Counted from the stretch's first letter, positions 43,891 through 52,751 are shown. The stretch: DNA of 64,000 nucleotides from Cupriavidus necator N-1 (GCF_000219215.1 NC_015723.1:186001-250000); one strand, 5' to 3'. Notes: generated by a model not told the origin, from the sequence alone. Made by a program: numbers and translations.

Positions 43891-44858
43891 GCGCCGTAGA
43901 TTTGCTGCCCGCTCTCGCGCAGCGCGTCGGCCACCAGCAGCGCGCCCGGCGACATCAGCCGGTCGGTCGGCGTGATCAGGCCGAAATCGTCCATATGGCA
44001 GGGCATCTCCATCGGCAGGATCTCCACCATGCCGAACGCGGCGTAATACTGCGCCACATCGGCGGTCAGCACCGCGATCATGTCCGATTGCGTCACCATG
44101 CGCGTCAGGAACAGCAGCGCGGCGGTTTCCACCACGTTGACCGGCGGCGCCAGGCTGGCGCGCTGGAACATCAGCTCGAAGCGGTGGCGCAGCACCGTGC
44201 CCGCCGGCGGGATCAGCCACGCGGCCTCGGTGGTGTCGGCCAGCGACAGGCCCTGCGCCGACAGCATCGGGTGGCCCGGTCTGACCACCGCGCACACCGG
44301 CTCTTCCGACAGCGGTTCATAGCGCAGCCGCCCCTTGTCGTGCTCCGGAAAGAGCCGCGCCACTACCATGTGCAGCTTTTCCTGCCCCAGGCGGTCGAGC
44401 AGCACGTTGCTGTTGTCGATCTCCACCGACACGCGCAGGCCCGGGTAGCGCGCCTTGATCTGCGCGATCGCCGGCGGCAACAGCCGCACGCCTGGCGACG
44501 TGATGGCGCCGATCGCCACATGGCCGAGCCGCCCCGCCTTCAATGCCAGCACCTCTTCACGCGCCTGGTTCAGGCTGCCGATCACCGCGCGCGCATGCCG
44601 GATCATCGCCCGTCCGTAGTCGGTCGGCGCCATGCCGCGCGGCAGGCGCTCGAACAGTAGCACCGACAACATCTCTTCCAGTTCCCGCAGTAGTTTCGAC
44701 GCGGCCGGCTGCGTCATTGCCAGCCGCTCGGCGGCACGATGGATGCTGCCTTCGTCGGCGACCGCCAGCAGCAGCAACAATTGCCGGCTCTTGAGGCGGG
44801 TGTGGCTTTGCCAGAGCGGCGCGGCGTCGGGGGCAGGGGAATTGGCGGGGGCTTGCAT
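43881..44858 (-). CDS. LysR regulator, GbpR-like
   Basis: A 325-residue LysR regulator, third of the related set: LKSRQLLLLLAVADEGSIHR, TQPAASKLLRELEEML and LLFERLPRGMAPTDYG. I start at 44858 (MQAPANSPAP); the frame is open for another 880 bases but that region overlaps the divergent ilvD-type gene. The last codons overlap the amidohydrolase stop. It is divergent from the ilvD-type gene and probably controls it. Confidence 0.85.
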   Translation of the reverse strand: MQAPANSPAPDAAPLWQSHTRLKSRQLLLLLAVADEGSIHRAAERLAMTQPAASKLLRELEEMLSVLLFERLPRGMAPTDYGRAMIRHARAVIGSLNQAREEVLALKAGRLGHVAIGAITSPGVRLLPPAIAQIKARYPGLRVSVEIDNSNVLLDRLGQEKLHMVVARLFPEHDKGRLRYEPLSEEPVCAVVRPGHPMLSAQGLSLADTTEAAWLIPPAGTVLRHRFELMFQRASLAPPVNVVETAALLFLTRMVTQSDMIAVLTADVAQYYAAFGMVEILPMEMPCHMDDFGLITPTDRLMSPGALLVADALRESGQQIYGAQP

Positions 44859-44872
44859 AAGGACTAGGGTTA

Positions 44873-44894
44873 ATACCAATGCCGGAATTGATAT
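44873..44894. promoter_or_regulatory. Imperfect dyad between LysR and ilvD-type genes
   Basis: ATACCAAT and ATTGATAT are inverted with one mismatch across 6 bases. The site is 15 bases before the LysR start codon and 176 before the divergent gene, where an autoregulatory LysR site is expected. The sequence from 44870 to 44980 is AT-richer than its surroundings. Confidence 0.35.
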
Positions 44895-45069
44895 GGCAAT
44901 GGCTGAACTCTTCATTAGTAGCATATCGGCAAGCTGCATACACTCCGTCCGACAAAAGAAAAACGACCGGAGACAGCGTGGCGCCGCGCCGCCATGACGC
45001 AACGCCGCTGGATCCGTCGTCCCTGCCATTCCGGCCGCCAGCCATGGCGGCCATCGCATCAGGAACAAC

Positions 45070-46815
45070 ATGTCGGATTCCAAGGACAAGCAACGCAAGC
45101 CGCTGCGCTCGACGGCGTGGTTCGGCAGCGCGGACAAGAACGGATTCATGTACCGCAGCTGGATGAAGAACCAGGGCATCCCCGACCACGCCTTCGACGG
45201 GCGCCCCGTGATCGGCATCTGCAATACGTGGTCGGAGCTGACCCCTTGCAACGCGCACTTCCGCAAGCTGGCCGAGCACGTCAAGCGCGGCGTGTATGAA
45301 GCCGGCGGCTTTCCGATCGAATTTCCGGTTTTCTCCAATGGCGAGTCCAACCTGCGCCCGACTGCGATGCTGACGCGCAACCTGGCCGCGATGGATGTCG
45401 AGGAAGCCATCCGCGGCAACCCCATCGATGCGGTGGTGCTGCTGACCGGCTGCGACAAGACCACGCCCGCGCTGCTGATGGGCGCGGCCAGTTGCGATGT
45501 GCCGGCCATCGTCGTCACCGGCGGGCCGATGCTCAACGGCAAGCTCGACGGCAAGGACATCGGCTCGGGCACCGCGGTGTGGCAGCTGCATGAATCGCTC
45601 AAGGCGGGCGAGATCAACCTGCACCAGTTCCTGTCGGCAGAGGCCGGCATGTCGCGCTCAGCCGGCACCTGCAACACCATGGGCACGGCTTCGACCATGG
45701 CCTGCATGGCCGAGGCGCTGGGGACTTCGCTGCCGCACAATGCCGCGATTCCGGCGGTGGACTCGCGCCGCTACGTGCTGGCCCACATGTCCGGCATCCG
45801 CATCGTCGAGATGGCGCGCGAGGACCTGACGCTCTCCAGGATCCTGACGCGCCAGGCCTTCGAGAACGCGATCCGCGTCAATGCCGCGATCGGCGGCTCC
45901 ACCAACGCTGTGATCCACCTGAAGGCCATCGCGGGCCGCATCGGTGTGCCGCTGGAGCTGGAAGACTGGAGCAAGGTGGGGCGCGACACGCCGACCATCG
46001 TCGACCTGATGCCGTCGGGCCGCTTCCTGATGGAAGAGTTCTATTACGCGGGCGGCCTGCCGGCGGTGCTGCGCCGCATGGGCGAGGCCGGCCTGCTGCC
46101 GCACCCCGGGGCGCTGACCGTGAACGGCAAGGCGATCTGGGACAACGTCAGGGACGCGCCCATCACCAACGACGAAGTCATCCGCCCGCTCGACCAGCCG
46201 CTGATCCGCGACGGCAGCATCCGCATCCTGCGCGGCAACCTGTCGCCGCGCGGCGCCGTGCTCAAGCCGTCGGCGGCAACGCCGAGGCTGCTGCGCCATC
46301 GCGGCCGCGCGGTGGTGTTCGAGAACCTGGAACACTACAAGGAACGCATCGTCGATGAAGCGCTCGACGTCGACGAGAATTCGGTGCTGGTGCTCAAGCG
46401 CTGCGGACCGCGCGGCTACCCTGGCATGGCCGAGGTGGGCAACATGGGCCTGCCGCCCAAGCTGCTGCGCCAGGGCGTCAAGGATATGGTGCGCATCTCC
46501 GATGCGCGCATGAGCGGCACCGCCTACGGCACCGTGGTGCTGCACGTGGCGCCCGAGGCCGCCGCCGGCGGCCCGCTGGCCATCGTGCGCGACGGCGACT
46601 GGATCGAACTCGACTGCGAGGCCGGGCGCCTGCACCTGGATATCGACGAGGCCGAGTTCGCGCGCCGCATGGCCGACGTGCAGCCGCTGGAAGCCCCGGC
46701 CGACGGCGGCTATCGCAAGCTCTATGTCAACCACGTACTGCAGGCGGACGAGGGCTGCGACCTCGACTTCCTGGTGGGCTGCCGCGGCCGCGAGGTGCCG
46801 CGCCACTCGCACTGA
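45070..46815 (+). CDS. IlvD/Edd-family sugar-acid dehydratase (L-arabinonate type)
   Basis: A 581-residue iron-sulfur dehydratase. The cluster cysteines should be those in GICNTWSELTPCN, LTGCDKTTPALLMG and AGTCNTMGTAST. The protein matches the pentonate/hexonate subgroup (GIPDHAFDGRPVIGICNTW, KRCGPRGYPGMAEVGNM) rather than IlvD proper, and its length equals that of characterised L-arabinonate and D-xylonate dehydratases. The likely reaction is L-arabinonate to L-2-keto-3-deoxyarabonate, the substrate of the enzyme at 36189. Divergent from a LysR gene, followed by an MFS gene 67 bases later. Confidence 0.87.
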   Translation: MSDSKDKQRKPLRSTAWFGSADKNGFMYRSWMKNQGIPDHAFDGRPVIGICNTWSELTPCNAHFRKLAEHVKRGVYEAGGFPIEFPVFSNGESNLRPTAMLTRNLAAMDVEEAIRGNPIDAVVLLTGCDKTTPALLMGAASCDVPAIVVTGGPMLNGKLDGKDIGSGTAVWQLHESLKAGEINLHQFLSAEAGMSRSAGTCNTMGTASTMACMAEALGTSLPHNAAIPAVDSRRYVLAHMSGIRIVEMAREDLTLSRILTRQAFENAIRVNAAIGGSTNAVIHLKAIAGRIGVPLELEDWSKVGRDTPTIVDLMPSGRFLMEEFYYAGGLPAVLRRMGEAGLLPHPGALTVNGKAIWDNVRDAPITNDEVIRPLDQPLIRDGSIRILRGNLSPRGAVLKPSAATPRLLRHRGRAVVFENLEHYKERIVDEALDVDENSVLVLKRCGPRGYPGMAEVGNMGLPPKLLRQGVKDMVRISDARMSGTAYGTVVLHVAPEAAAGGPLAIVRDGDWIELDCEAGRLHLDIDEAEFARRMADVQPLEAPADGGYRKLYVNHVLQADEGCDLDFLVGCRGREVPRHSH

Positions 46816-46882
46816 ACCACGGCGCCGGCTGCCGCCGCGCAGCCGGCGCGATCCTGCCTGCCACAATAAGAGGAGACTTGCC

Positions 46883-48226
46883 ATGCATGGCACCCAGACC
46901 GCGCCGATGGAGCGCGCCGCCCCGACACAGGGTGAAGATTCACAAGCGATAGAGGAAAGCCGCATCATCGGCATGCTGGTGCGGCGGCTGATTCCGTTCC
47001 TTGCGCTGATTTACGTGGTCGCGTATATCGACCGTTCGGTGGTGGGTTTCGCCAAGCTGCACATGAACGCGGCCATCGGCATCAGCGATGCGGCCTACGG
47101 CCTGGGCGCGGGCCTGTTCTTCATCGGCTACTTCCTGTGCGAAGTGCCGAGCAATCTGGCGCTGGAGCGCTTTGGCGCGCGCCGCTGGTTCGCGCGCATC
47201 CTGCTCACGTGGGGCGTCATTACCATGGCGATGGCGCTGACCAGCGGCCCCTACAGCTTCTATGCGCTGCGCTTCCTGCTGGGTGCGGCCGAAGCGGGCC
47301 TCTACCCGGGCATCCTTTACTTCCTCACCAAGTGGTTCCCGATGCGGCACCGCGCGCGCATCATCGGTCTGCTCGTGCTGGCGCAGCCGATCGCACTGAT
47401 CATCACGGGTCCGCTGGCAGGGCTGGTGCTGTCCACGCATGGGCTGTTCGGCATGAACAACTGGCAGACGCTGTTCGTGCTGAGCGGCCTGCCCGCGGTA
47501 CTGCTGTGCCTGCCGACGCTGAAGCTGCTGCCGGAGTCGCCGGCCAGCGCCGCGTGGCTGGCGCCGGGCGACCGCGCCTGGATCGAGCGTGAGCTGGCTG
47601 CCGACCAGGCCGCCTATGCGCTGAAATCCTACGGCAATCCGCTGCAGGCGCTCAAGGACAAGCGCGTGCTGCTGCTGTCGCTGCTGTTCCTGCCATTCCC
47701 GCTGAGCATCTACGGACTGTCGCTGTGGCTGCCGACCATCATCAAGCAGTTCGGCGTCACCGATGTGATGACCGGGATGCTGTCGGCCGTGCCCTACCTG
47801 TTCGCCGTGGTCGGGCTTTACCTGGTGCCGCGCCATTCGGATCGCAAGCGCGAGCGCTACGGCCATATTGTGGTGGTGTCCGGCATGGCCGCGGTAACCA
47901 TGGCGCTGAGCGCATGGGTGCAGTCGCCGGTGCTGCAGTTCCTGTTTATCTGCCTGACGGCGTTCTCGATCTATTCGATCCAGGCGGTGGTGTGGGCGCT
48001 GCCGGGCGAGTTCCTGACCGGCGCCAGCGCCGCGGTGGGCATCGCTACGATCAATTCGCTGGCCAATCTCGGTGGCTACTTCGGGCCGTATGGCATCGGC
48101 GTGATCAAGGACGCCACCGGCAGTCTCGCTGCCGGCCTGTACTTCCTGGCGGTGATGCTGCTGTTTGCGGTGCTGATGGCCTTCGTGGTGCGCGCCGCGC
48201 TGCGGCCTGCGGCCGCGCGGGCCTGA
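46883..48226 (+). CDS. MFS transporter, anion:cation symporter type
   Basis: A 447-residue carrier with about 12 helices. VAYIDRSVVGFAKLHMNAAIG and LCEVPSNLALERFGARRWFAR mark it as a member of the ACS family (phthalate/tartrate/glucarate-type). GAGGAGA before 46883 decides the start; the open frame upstream lies within the dehydratase gene. Likely imports the substrate of the dehydratase at 45070, while the carrier at 41642 serves the other branch. Confidence 0.88.
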   Translation: MHGTQTAPMERAAPTQGEDSQAIEESRIIGMLVRRLIPFLALIYVVAYIDRSVVGFAKLHMNAAIGISDAAYGLGAGLFFIGYFLCEVPSNLALERFGARRWFARILLTWGVITMAMALTSGPYSFYALRFLLGAAEAGLYPGILYFLTKWFPMRHRARIIGLLVLAQPIALIITGPLAGLVLSTHGLFGMNNWQTLFVLSGLPAVLLCLPTLKLLPESPASAAWLAPGDRAWIERELAADQAAYALKSYGNPLQALKDKRVLLLSLLFLPFPLSIYGLSLWLPTIIKQFGVTDVMTGMLSAVPYLFAVVGLYLVPRHSDRKRERYGHIVVVSGMAAVTMALSAWVQSPVLQFLFICLTAFSIYSIQAVVWALPGEFLTGASAAVGIATINSLANLGGYFGPYGIGVIKDATGSLAAGLYFLAVMLLFAVLMAFVVRAALRPAAARA

Positions 48227-48250
48227 GGGGGCATGGCGGCCTGGGAATCC

Positions 48251-48487
48251 TCAGGGCCGCCTCTTCTTCCACTCGTAGTCGGGCGGCGGATCCGCCGCCC
48301 CGGCTCGTCCCACCGAGTTGGGATTCTCCGAGCACAGCGTGACAAAGCTCACCGGCTCGCCCGCGTGCTGGCGCTGGCGCAGCGCTTCGGTAAAACGAAG
48401 CGCTTCGCGCATGGCGTCGCTGGGGAATGACTGCGCGTGGGGACTGAGTCCGGTGCCGTCGCCTTCGGACCAGTAGACCATGTACAT
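48251..48487 (-). CDS. Small hypothetical protein
   Basis: A 78-residue protein starting MYMVYWSEGDGTGLSPHAQS, with GAGGAAG before the ATG at 48487. No signal or membrane segment. It has a conserved look (aromatic N-terminus, EALRFTEALRQRQHAGEP, then VSFVTLCSENPNSVG and a charged tail DYEWKKRRP), so it is probably a real small cytoplasmic protein. I do not recognise the family. It lies between the MFS gene (convergent) and a GNAT gene (divergent). Confidence 0.6.
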   Translation of the reverse strand: MYMVYWSEGDGTGLSPHAQSFPSDAMREALRFTEALRQRQHAGEPVSFVTLCSENPNSVGRAGAADPPPDYEWKKRRP

Positions 48488-48670
48488 GGGGGCTTCCTCT
48501 TCATTGTGCCGGGTCACGTGCCGGGTGCTGCATCCTGCGTTCCCGGCATGCCAATTGCAATCCCTGCATCCGGATTTTGCAAGCCTGGGCTTGCCGCAGG
48601 CACAATGGGCACTTCCCGATGCCTCGCCGGGTGTGTGGCGAGCCCGGCCTTCAGATTCGTGCCGCCTATC

Positions 48671-49216
48671 ATGTCCGATCTTGCGCTGATCCCCGCCACC
48701 GCTGCCGATGCCGAACGGCTTGCCGCCATGCACGCCGCCAGCTGGCAGCACACCTATCCCGGCATGCTGCCAGCCGCTTACTTGCGGGACCAGGCCTACC
48801 CGGAACGGCTGGCCGCCTGGCGCGCCCGCATGCACGACGGCGCCGACGGCCCCGTGGAAGTCACGCTGGCCATGGTCGACGGCGAAGCCGCTGGCTTTGC
48901 CTGCCTGCTGCCCGAGGCGGAGCCCCGGTTCGGCATCTATCTCGACAACCTCCACGTGCTGCCCGCCTTCCACGGTCAGGGCCTGGGCAAGCGCTTGCTG
49001 GCCCACTGCGCGCAGCGCGTGGCCGCGCGCTGGCCAGGGCGGCCGCTGTTCCTCTATGTGCTGGAAGCCAATACGCAGGCGCGCGAGTTCTACCAGCGGC
49101 TGGGCGGCGAGGAATCCGAGGCGTTCGAGGATGACTTCCACGGTCCGGACCTGCGGGTCATGGTCCGCCGCGTGACCTGGCCGGACGTGGCGGCGCTGGT
49201 CAGGCGCCTGGGCTGA
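48671..49216 (+). CDS. GNAT-family N-acetyltransferase
   Basis: A 181-residue acetyltransferase. The acetyl-CoA loop is in LHVLPAFHGQGLGKRLL, preceded by beta-strands that end in YLDNL; LYVLEANTQAREFYQRLGG is the usual C-terminal motif. Start at 48671 (MSDLALIPATAAD) is chosen because GNAT domains begin so; the frame is open upstream. Acceptor unknown. Confidence 0.85.
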   Translation: MSDLALIPATAADAERLAAMHAASWQHTYPGMLPAAYLRDQAYPERLAAWRARMHDGADGPVEVTLAMVDGEAAGFACLLPEAEPRFGIYLDNLHVLPAFHGQGLGKRLLAHCAQRVAARWPGRPLFLYVLEANTQAREFYQRLGGEESEAFEDDFHGPDLRVMVRRVTWPDVAALVRRLG

Positions 49217-49275
49217 CCAGGGCAGCGCGTCCGGGTCCGTCGCCGGCAAAACATTCCCACAGGAGTCGCTTCCCC

Positions 49276-50421
49276 ATGCTGCAAGCCATTGCTCTCGTTG
49301 TGCCAAGGAAACCATGCCGGGCTTTGGCCGGCGCCTCCATCGCCATGGCCGTGCTGGCCGGTTGCGCCAGCGCACCTGACACGCCTTCCGCCGCCAGGGC
49401 GATAGAGGCGGCGGCCACGCCGGCCCAGACGAAGCCGCACTGGCAGCGCGTGCACCTGGGCACGGGCGCGGGCTATGACTTCCCGGTCTACGCCAACCAT
49501 CAGCTCGACGCAGACCTGTCGCGCATCCGCGAGGTGGTGTTCGTGCAGCACGGCCTGCAGCGCAACGGCGATGACTACTACGCCGCCGGTGCTGCACTGC
49601 TCAAGGCCAGCGGCCGCAATCCGGACGAGGTGCTGCTGGTCGCGCCCAACTTCCCCGGCACGCCTGACCACGGCAAGGGCTTCGACGGCATGCCGCAATG
49701 GTCGGTGCAGGGCTGGATGAGTGGCCAGAACGCGGTCAACTCGCCGTTCACGGTCAGTTCACTGCAGGTCCTCGATGACCTGATGGCCTTCGTCACCGAC
49801 AAGGCGCGCCTGCCGCAGGTGGCCAGGGTGACCGTGGCCGGGCATTCGGGCGGTGCGCAGATCGTGCATCGCTATGCCGTGCTGAACAATGTCGACGAGC
49901 GCATCCGCGCGCGCGGCATCGACCTGCGCTATGTGGTGGCCAACCCCTCGTCCTACCTGTACTTCACGCCGGTGCGCCCGGCCGGCGCGGACGGCCGCTC
50001 GTTTGCGCCTTACGACAAGGCGGCGTGCCCGGATTACGACAAGTACCGCTATGGCATGCAGGACATCGTGCCCTACGCAAAGGGAGCCAATGGCCCGTCG
50101 CTGTACCAGCGCTACGCCGGGCGTCAGGTGACCTACCTGGCCGGCACGGAAGACAACGACCCCAACCACCGCGTACTCGACAAGGCGTGCGGCGCTGAGG
50201 CCGAAGGCCCCACGCGCCTGCAGCGGGCCCGCGGCTACCTGCGCTATGAGCGCTATCTGGCCAGCCCCGGGCTGGTGATCCGCCACCAGGCCTATGAAGT
50301 GGTGGGCGTTGGCCACGACCAGGCGCGTATGTTCGGCTCGCAATGCGGCGCGAGGGCGGTGTTCGGCATGGCGGAAACAGCCAACCCGGACGGCGCGGCC
50401 TGCCTGGCGCCGCAGCTCTGA
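49276..50421 (+). CDS. Alpha/beta hydrolase lipoprotein
   Basis: A 381-residue protein with an N-terminal lipoprotein signal (VLAGC, Cys30) and an alpha/beta hydrolase fold. The nucleophile Ser is in VAGHSGGAQIVHRYA, the oxyanion region in FVQHGLQRNGDDYY, and the His is probably in VVGVGHDQARMFGSQCG. Four C-terminal cysteines (for example KACGAEAEG, SQCGAR, AACLAPQL) could form disulfides outside the cytoplasm. It may be an envelope esterase or peptidase; substrate unknown. Confidence 0.78.
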   Translation: MLQAIALVVPRKPCRALAGASIAMAVLAGCASAPDTPSAARAIEAAATPAQTKPHWQRVHLGTGAGYDFPVYANHQLDADLSRIREVVFVQHGLQRNGDDYYAAGAALLKASGRNPDEVLLVAPNFPGTPDHGKGFDGMPQWSVQGWMSGQNAVNSPFTVSSLQVLDDLMAFVTDKARLPQVARVTVAGHSGGAQIVHRYAVLNNVDERIRARGIDLRYVVANPSSYLYFTPVRPAGADGRSFAPYDKAACPDYDKYRYGMQDIVPYAKGANGPSLYQRYAGRQVTYLAGTEDNDPNHRVLDKACGAEAEGPTRLQRARGYLRYERYLASPGLVIRHQAYEVVGVGHDQARMFGSQCGARAVFGMAETANPDGAACLAPQL

Positions 50422-50433
50422 TTCGGCCGGCCA

Positions 50434-50460
50434 AGAAAAAACCCGCGAAATTCACGGGTT
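50434..50460 (-). terminator. Terminator on the minus strand
   Basis: On the minus strand AACCCG pairs with CGGGTT over a 9-base loop and runs into TTTTTTCTT. It ends the small gene at 50525-50752; the stem is short (6 bp) but the T run is good. Confidence 0.6.
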
Positions 50461-50524
50461 CAAGTCCCTGCCCGCAGGAACGGGCTCGGAGGAGACAACC
50501 ACAGGGAAACGGTTACGTGCCTGG

Positions 50525-50752
50525 TCAGCCCAGGCTGAATTTGACAACCTGTTCTTCGACGCCGACAAAGCGCACCAGCTGGCGCAGCCCGCTGGCGTAT
50601 TCCTTGATATGGTGCCCGTCCGGCGTATCGGGCAGGCGGTAGTAAATGGGCGCCTTGTCGCGCATGGGCGGCAGGATGCCGAACGGGAGTTCGCCGGCGT
50701 CGGCTTCCCAGGCCACGTCGCGCTCTTCGGCAAGCAAAATTCTTCCGGTCAT
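50525..50752 (-). CDS. Small hypothetical protein
   Basis: A 75-residue protein beginning MTGRILLAEERDVAWEADAG. A TGGAG site lies before the ATG at 50752 and an intrinsic terminator after the stop, both arguing for a real gene. It is acidic at the N-terminus and has the stretch DTPDGHHIKEYASGLRQLVR. No signal or membrane segment; family not recognised. Confidence 0.58.
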   Translation of the reverse strand: MTGRILLAEERDVAWEADAGELPFGILPPMRDKAPIYYRLPDTPDGHHIKEYASGLRQLVRFVGVEEQVVKFSLG

Positions 50753-51091
50753 GGACACACTCCAGGATTGCTGCAAGGTGCGGCCGGGGGCAGATATGCG
50801 CTCGCACTGGATTTCAATGTATGGAATGTATTGCATCAAGCGCAGAAATGCCATTCAGCGTTTTTTAATTCTGTCTGCCAGGAAATTTCGAAACTGACAA
50901 ATTTAATGAATGTATGGCATCTGCTGGCGACGCCGATGACGACATCGCAGAGGGTGCTGCGCAAGGCCGGCATTGCGATACCATAGCGCCAGCCCGGCGA
51001 AGTGCGGCTACCGGCGCGTTCCGGTTCCGGGTCTGCCGCATCCGCTTCCAACCATTTTTCATCGCCCCCCGACGGGCCACTGCCCAGACGC
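50753..51091. other. AT-rich divergent intergenic region
   Basis: No gene seen in 339 bases. The part from about 50815 to 50935 is clearly richer in A and T than the rest of the window (for example TTTTTTAATTCTG and AAATTTAATGAATG). It should hold the promoters of the small minus-strand gene and of the PadR-type gene. I found no copy of the TATGCA-N6-TGCATA dyad seen at 53251. Confidence 0.5.
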
Positions 51092-51640
51092 ATGTCGACC
51101 CAGCACGCCTTGTTGATTTCCCTGATCGAAAAACCGTCGTCCGGTTATGACCTGGCGCGGCGCTTTGACCGTTCCATCGGCTATTTCTGGCATGCCACGC
51201 ACCAGCAGATTTATCGCGAGCTGGGACGGATGGCTGATAGTGGCTGGATTGCCGCGGATGAAGCCGAGGCGGCGGAAGGCGAGACCGGTGCCGGCGATCG
51301 CAAGAACCGCAAGAAGGTCTACCGGGTGTTGCCGGCCGGCCGTGACGAACTGGCACGCTGGGTGCTGACCCCCGGCGCCAGCCTGGACCAGCGCGAGGAA
51401 ATCCTGGTCAAGCTGCGCGCCGATGCGGTGATCGGGCCGCTTGGCCTGGGCGACGAGATGCGGCGGCTGATCGCGCTGCACCGGGCCCGGCTGGAGACTT
51501 ACCTGGCGATCGAGCGGCGCGATTTTTCTGCGCCGGACATGGACCGCGCGCAACAGTTGCGCTATGCGCTGCTGCAGCGCGGCATCCGCTTCGAGCAGGA
51601 CTGGGTGGCCTGGGGCGAGGAACTGCTGCCGCTGCTGTAG
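51092..51640 (+). CDS. PadR-family regulator, AphA-like
   Basis: A 182-residue PadR regulator of the long (subfamily 2) type. The winged helix contains SGYDLARRFDRSIGYFWHA and HQQIYRELGRMADSGWIAAD, followed by KKVYRVLPAGRDELARWVL, then a C-terminal helical dimerisation part. SIGYFWxAxHQQxYREL is close to what I remember of AphA of Vibrio cholerae, also about 180 residues. PadR proteins usually repress nearby genes when no ligand is bound. The likely target is the convergent two-gene operon at 51695-53186. Confidence 0.85.
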   Translation: MSTQHALLISLIEKPSSGYDLARRFDRSIGYFWHATHQQIYRELGRMADSGWIAADEAEAAEGETGAGDRKNRKKVYRVLPAGRDELARWVLTPGASLDQREEILVKLRADAVIGPLGLGDEMRRLIALHRARLETYLAIERRDFSAPDMDRAQQLRYALLQRGIRFEQDWVAWGEELLPLL

Positions 51641-51694
51641 CCGCGCCCCGCACGGGCGGCGGCTACAGCCTGCCAGGCCAGCTGACTGGCAGCG

Positions 51695-52690
51695 TCAGGC
51701 CAGATCGACGGCACGCGTGCCGGCCTGCCTGGCCTCACCCAACCCCAGCCGGCGGCGTGCCAGCGCATATTCCTCGGCAAAGCGGCGCACCAGCTCGCCC
51801 GCGGGCACCACGCGCTTGATCGCGCCCACGCCCTGGCCGGCGCCCCAGATGTCCTTCCACGCCTTGACGCTGGTGGAGCCGAAATTCATCTTCGACGGAT
51901 CCGATTCGGGCAGCGCGTTCGGGTCCAGGCCGGCGCGCTCGATGCTGCCGCGCAGGTAGTTGCCGTGCACACCGGTGAACAGGTTGGAGTAGACGATGTC
52001 GTTGGCGTTGCTGTCGACGATCATCTGCTTGTAGCCGTCCTGCGCGTTGGCTTCCTGTGTGGCGATAAAGGCCGAGCCGATATAGGCCAGGTCGGCGCCG
52101 GCGGCCTGCGCGGCCAGGATCGCGTCGCCACTGGAGATCGAGCCGGACAGCAGCAGCGGGCCGTCGAACCATTCGCGGATCTCGTGCAGCAGCGCGAACG
52201 GCGACAGCGTGCCGGCATGGCCGCCGGCACCAGCGGCAACCGCGACCAGTCCGTCCGCACCCTTCTCGATGGCCTTGCGCGCGAAGGTGTTGTTGATCAC
52301 GTCGTGCAGCACGATGCCGCCGTACGAGTGCACTGCGTCGTTGACTTCCTTGCGCGCGCCCAGCGAGGTGATCACGATCGGCACCTTGTAGCGCACGCAC
52401 AGCTCCAGGTCATGTTCAAGCCGGTCGTTGGACTTGTGCACGATCTGGTTGACGGCGAACGGCGCCGACGGGCGGTCCGGGTGTTTGGCGTCGTGTTCGG
52501 CCAGCTCGGTGGTGATGCGGTCCAGCCATTCTTCCAGCTTGGGTGCCGGGCGCGCATTCAGCGCGGGGAACGAGCCCACCACGCCGGCCTTGCACTGGGC
52601 GATGACCAGGTCGGGGTTGGAGATGATGAACAGCGGCGAGCAGACCACCGGCAGCGACAGCCGGTTCTGGAGTTGGGCGGGAAGGGCCAT
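51695..52690 (-). CDS. Nitronate monooxygenase-type flavoprotein
   Basis: A 331-residue FMN-dependent TIM-barrel protein of the 2-nitropropane dioxygenase/nitronate monooxygenase family. It has PVVCSPLFIISNPDLVIAQ at the N-terminus, the FMN-phosphate motif AAGAGGHAGTLSPFALL and a second one in LLSGSISSGDAILAAQAAGA. Such enzymes remove toxic alkyl nitronates or act as NAD(P)H-quinone reductases. It follows the NTF2-like gene by 61 bases and shares its promoter. Confidence 0.86.
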   Translation of the reverse strand: MALPAQLQNRLSLPVVCSPLFIISNPDLVIAQCKAGVVGSFPALNARPAPKLEEWLDRITTELAEHDAKHPDRPSAPFAVNQIVHKSNDRLEHDLELCVRYKVPIVITSLGARKEVNDAVHSYGGIVLHDVINNTFARKAIEKGADGLVAVAAGAGGHAGTLSPFALLHEIREWFDGPLLLSGSISSGDAILAAQAAGADLAYIGSAFIATQEANAQDGYKQMIVDSNANDIVYSNLFTGVHGNYLRGSIERAGLDPNALPESDPSKMNFGSTSVKAWKDIWGAGQGVGAIKRVVPAGELVRRFAEEYALARRRLGLGEARQAGTRAVDLA

Positions 52691-52751
52691 GGGTGAAGTC
52701 TCCTGGGTAATCCGGTAAAACGAAAAAGCGGTGCTGCGAAACAGGGTTGCG

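Noticed and set aside
44859..45740. Upstream extension of the LysR gene to 619 residues
   Set aside because: It would run through the divergent promoter region and antisense to the IlvD-type gene; LysR proteins are about 300-330 residues.
50836..51093. 85-codon open frame on the minus strand in the AT-rich gap
   Set aside because: No ribosome binding site, low-quality composition, and it overlaps the probable promoter of the PadR gene.
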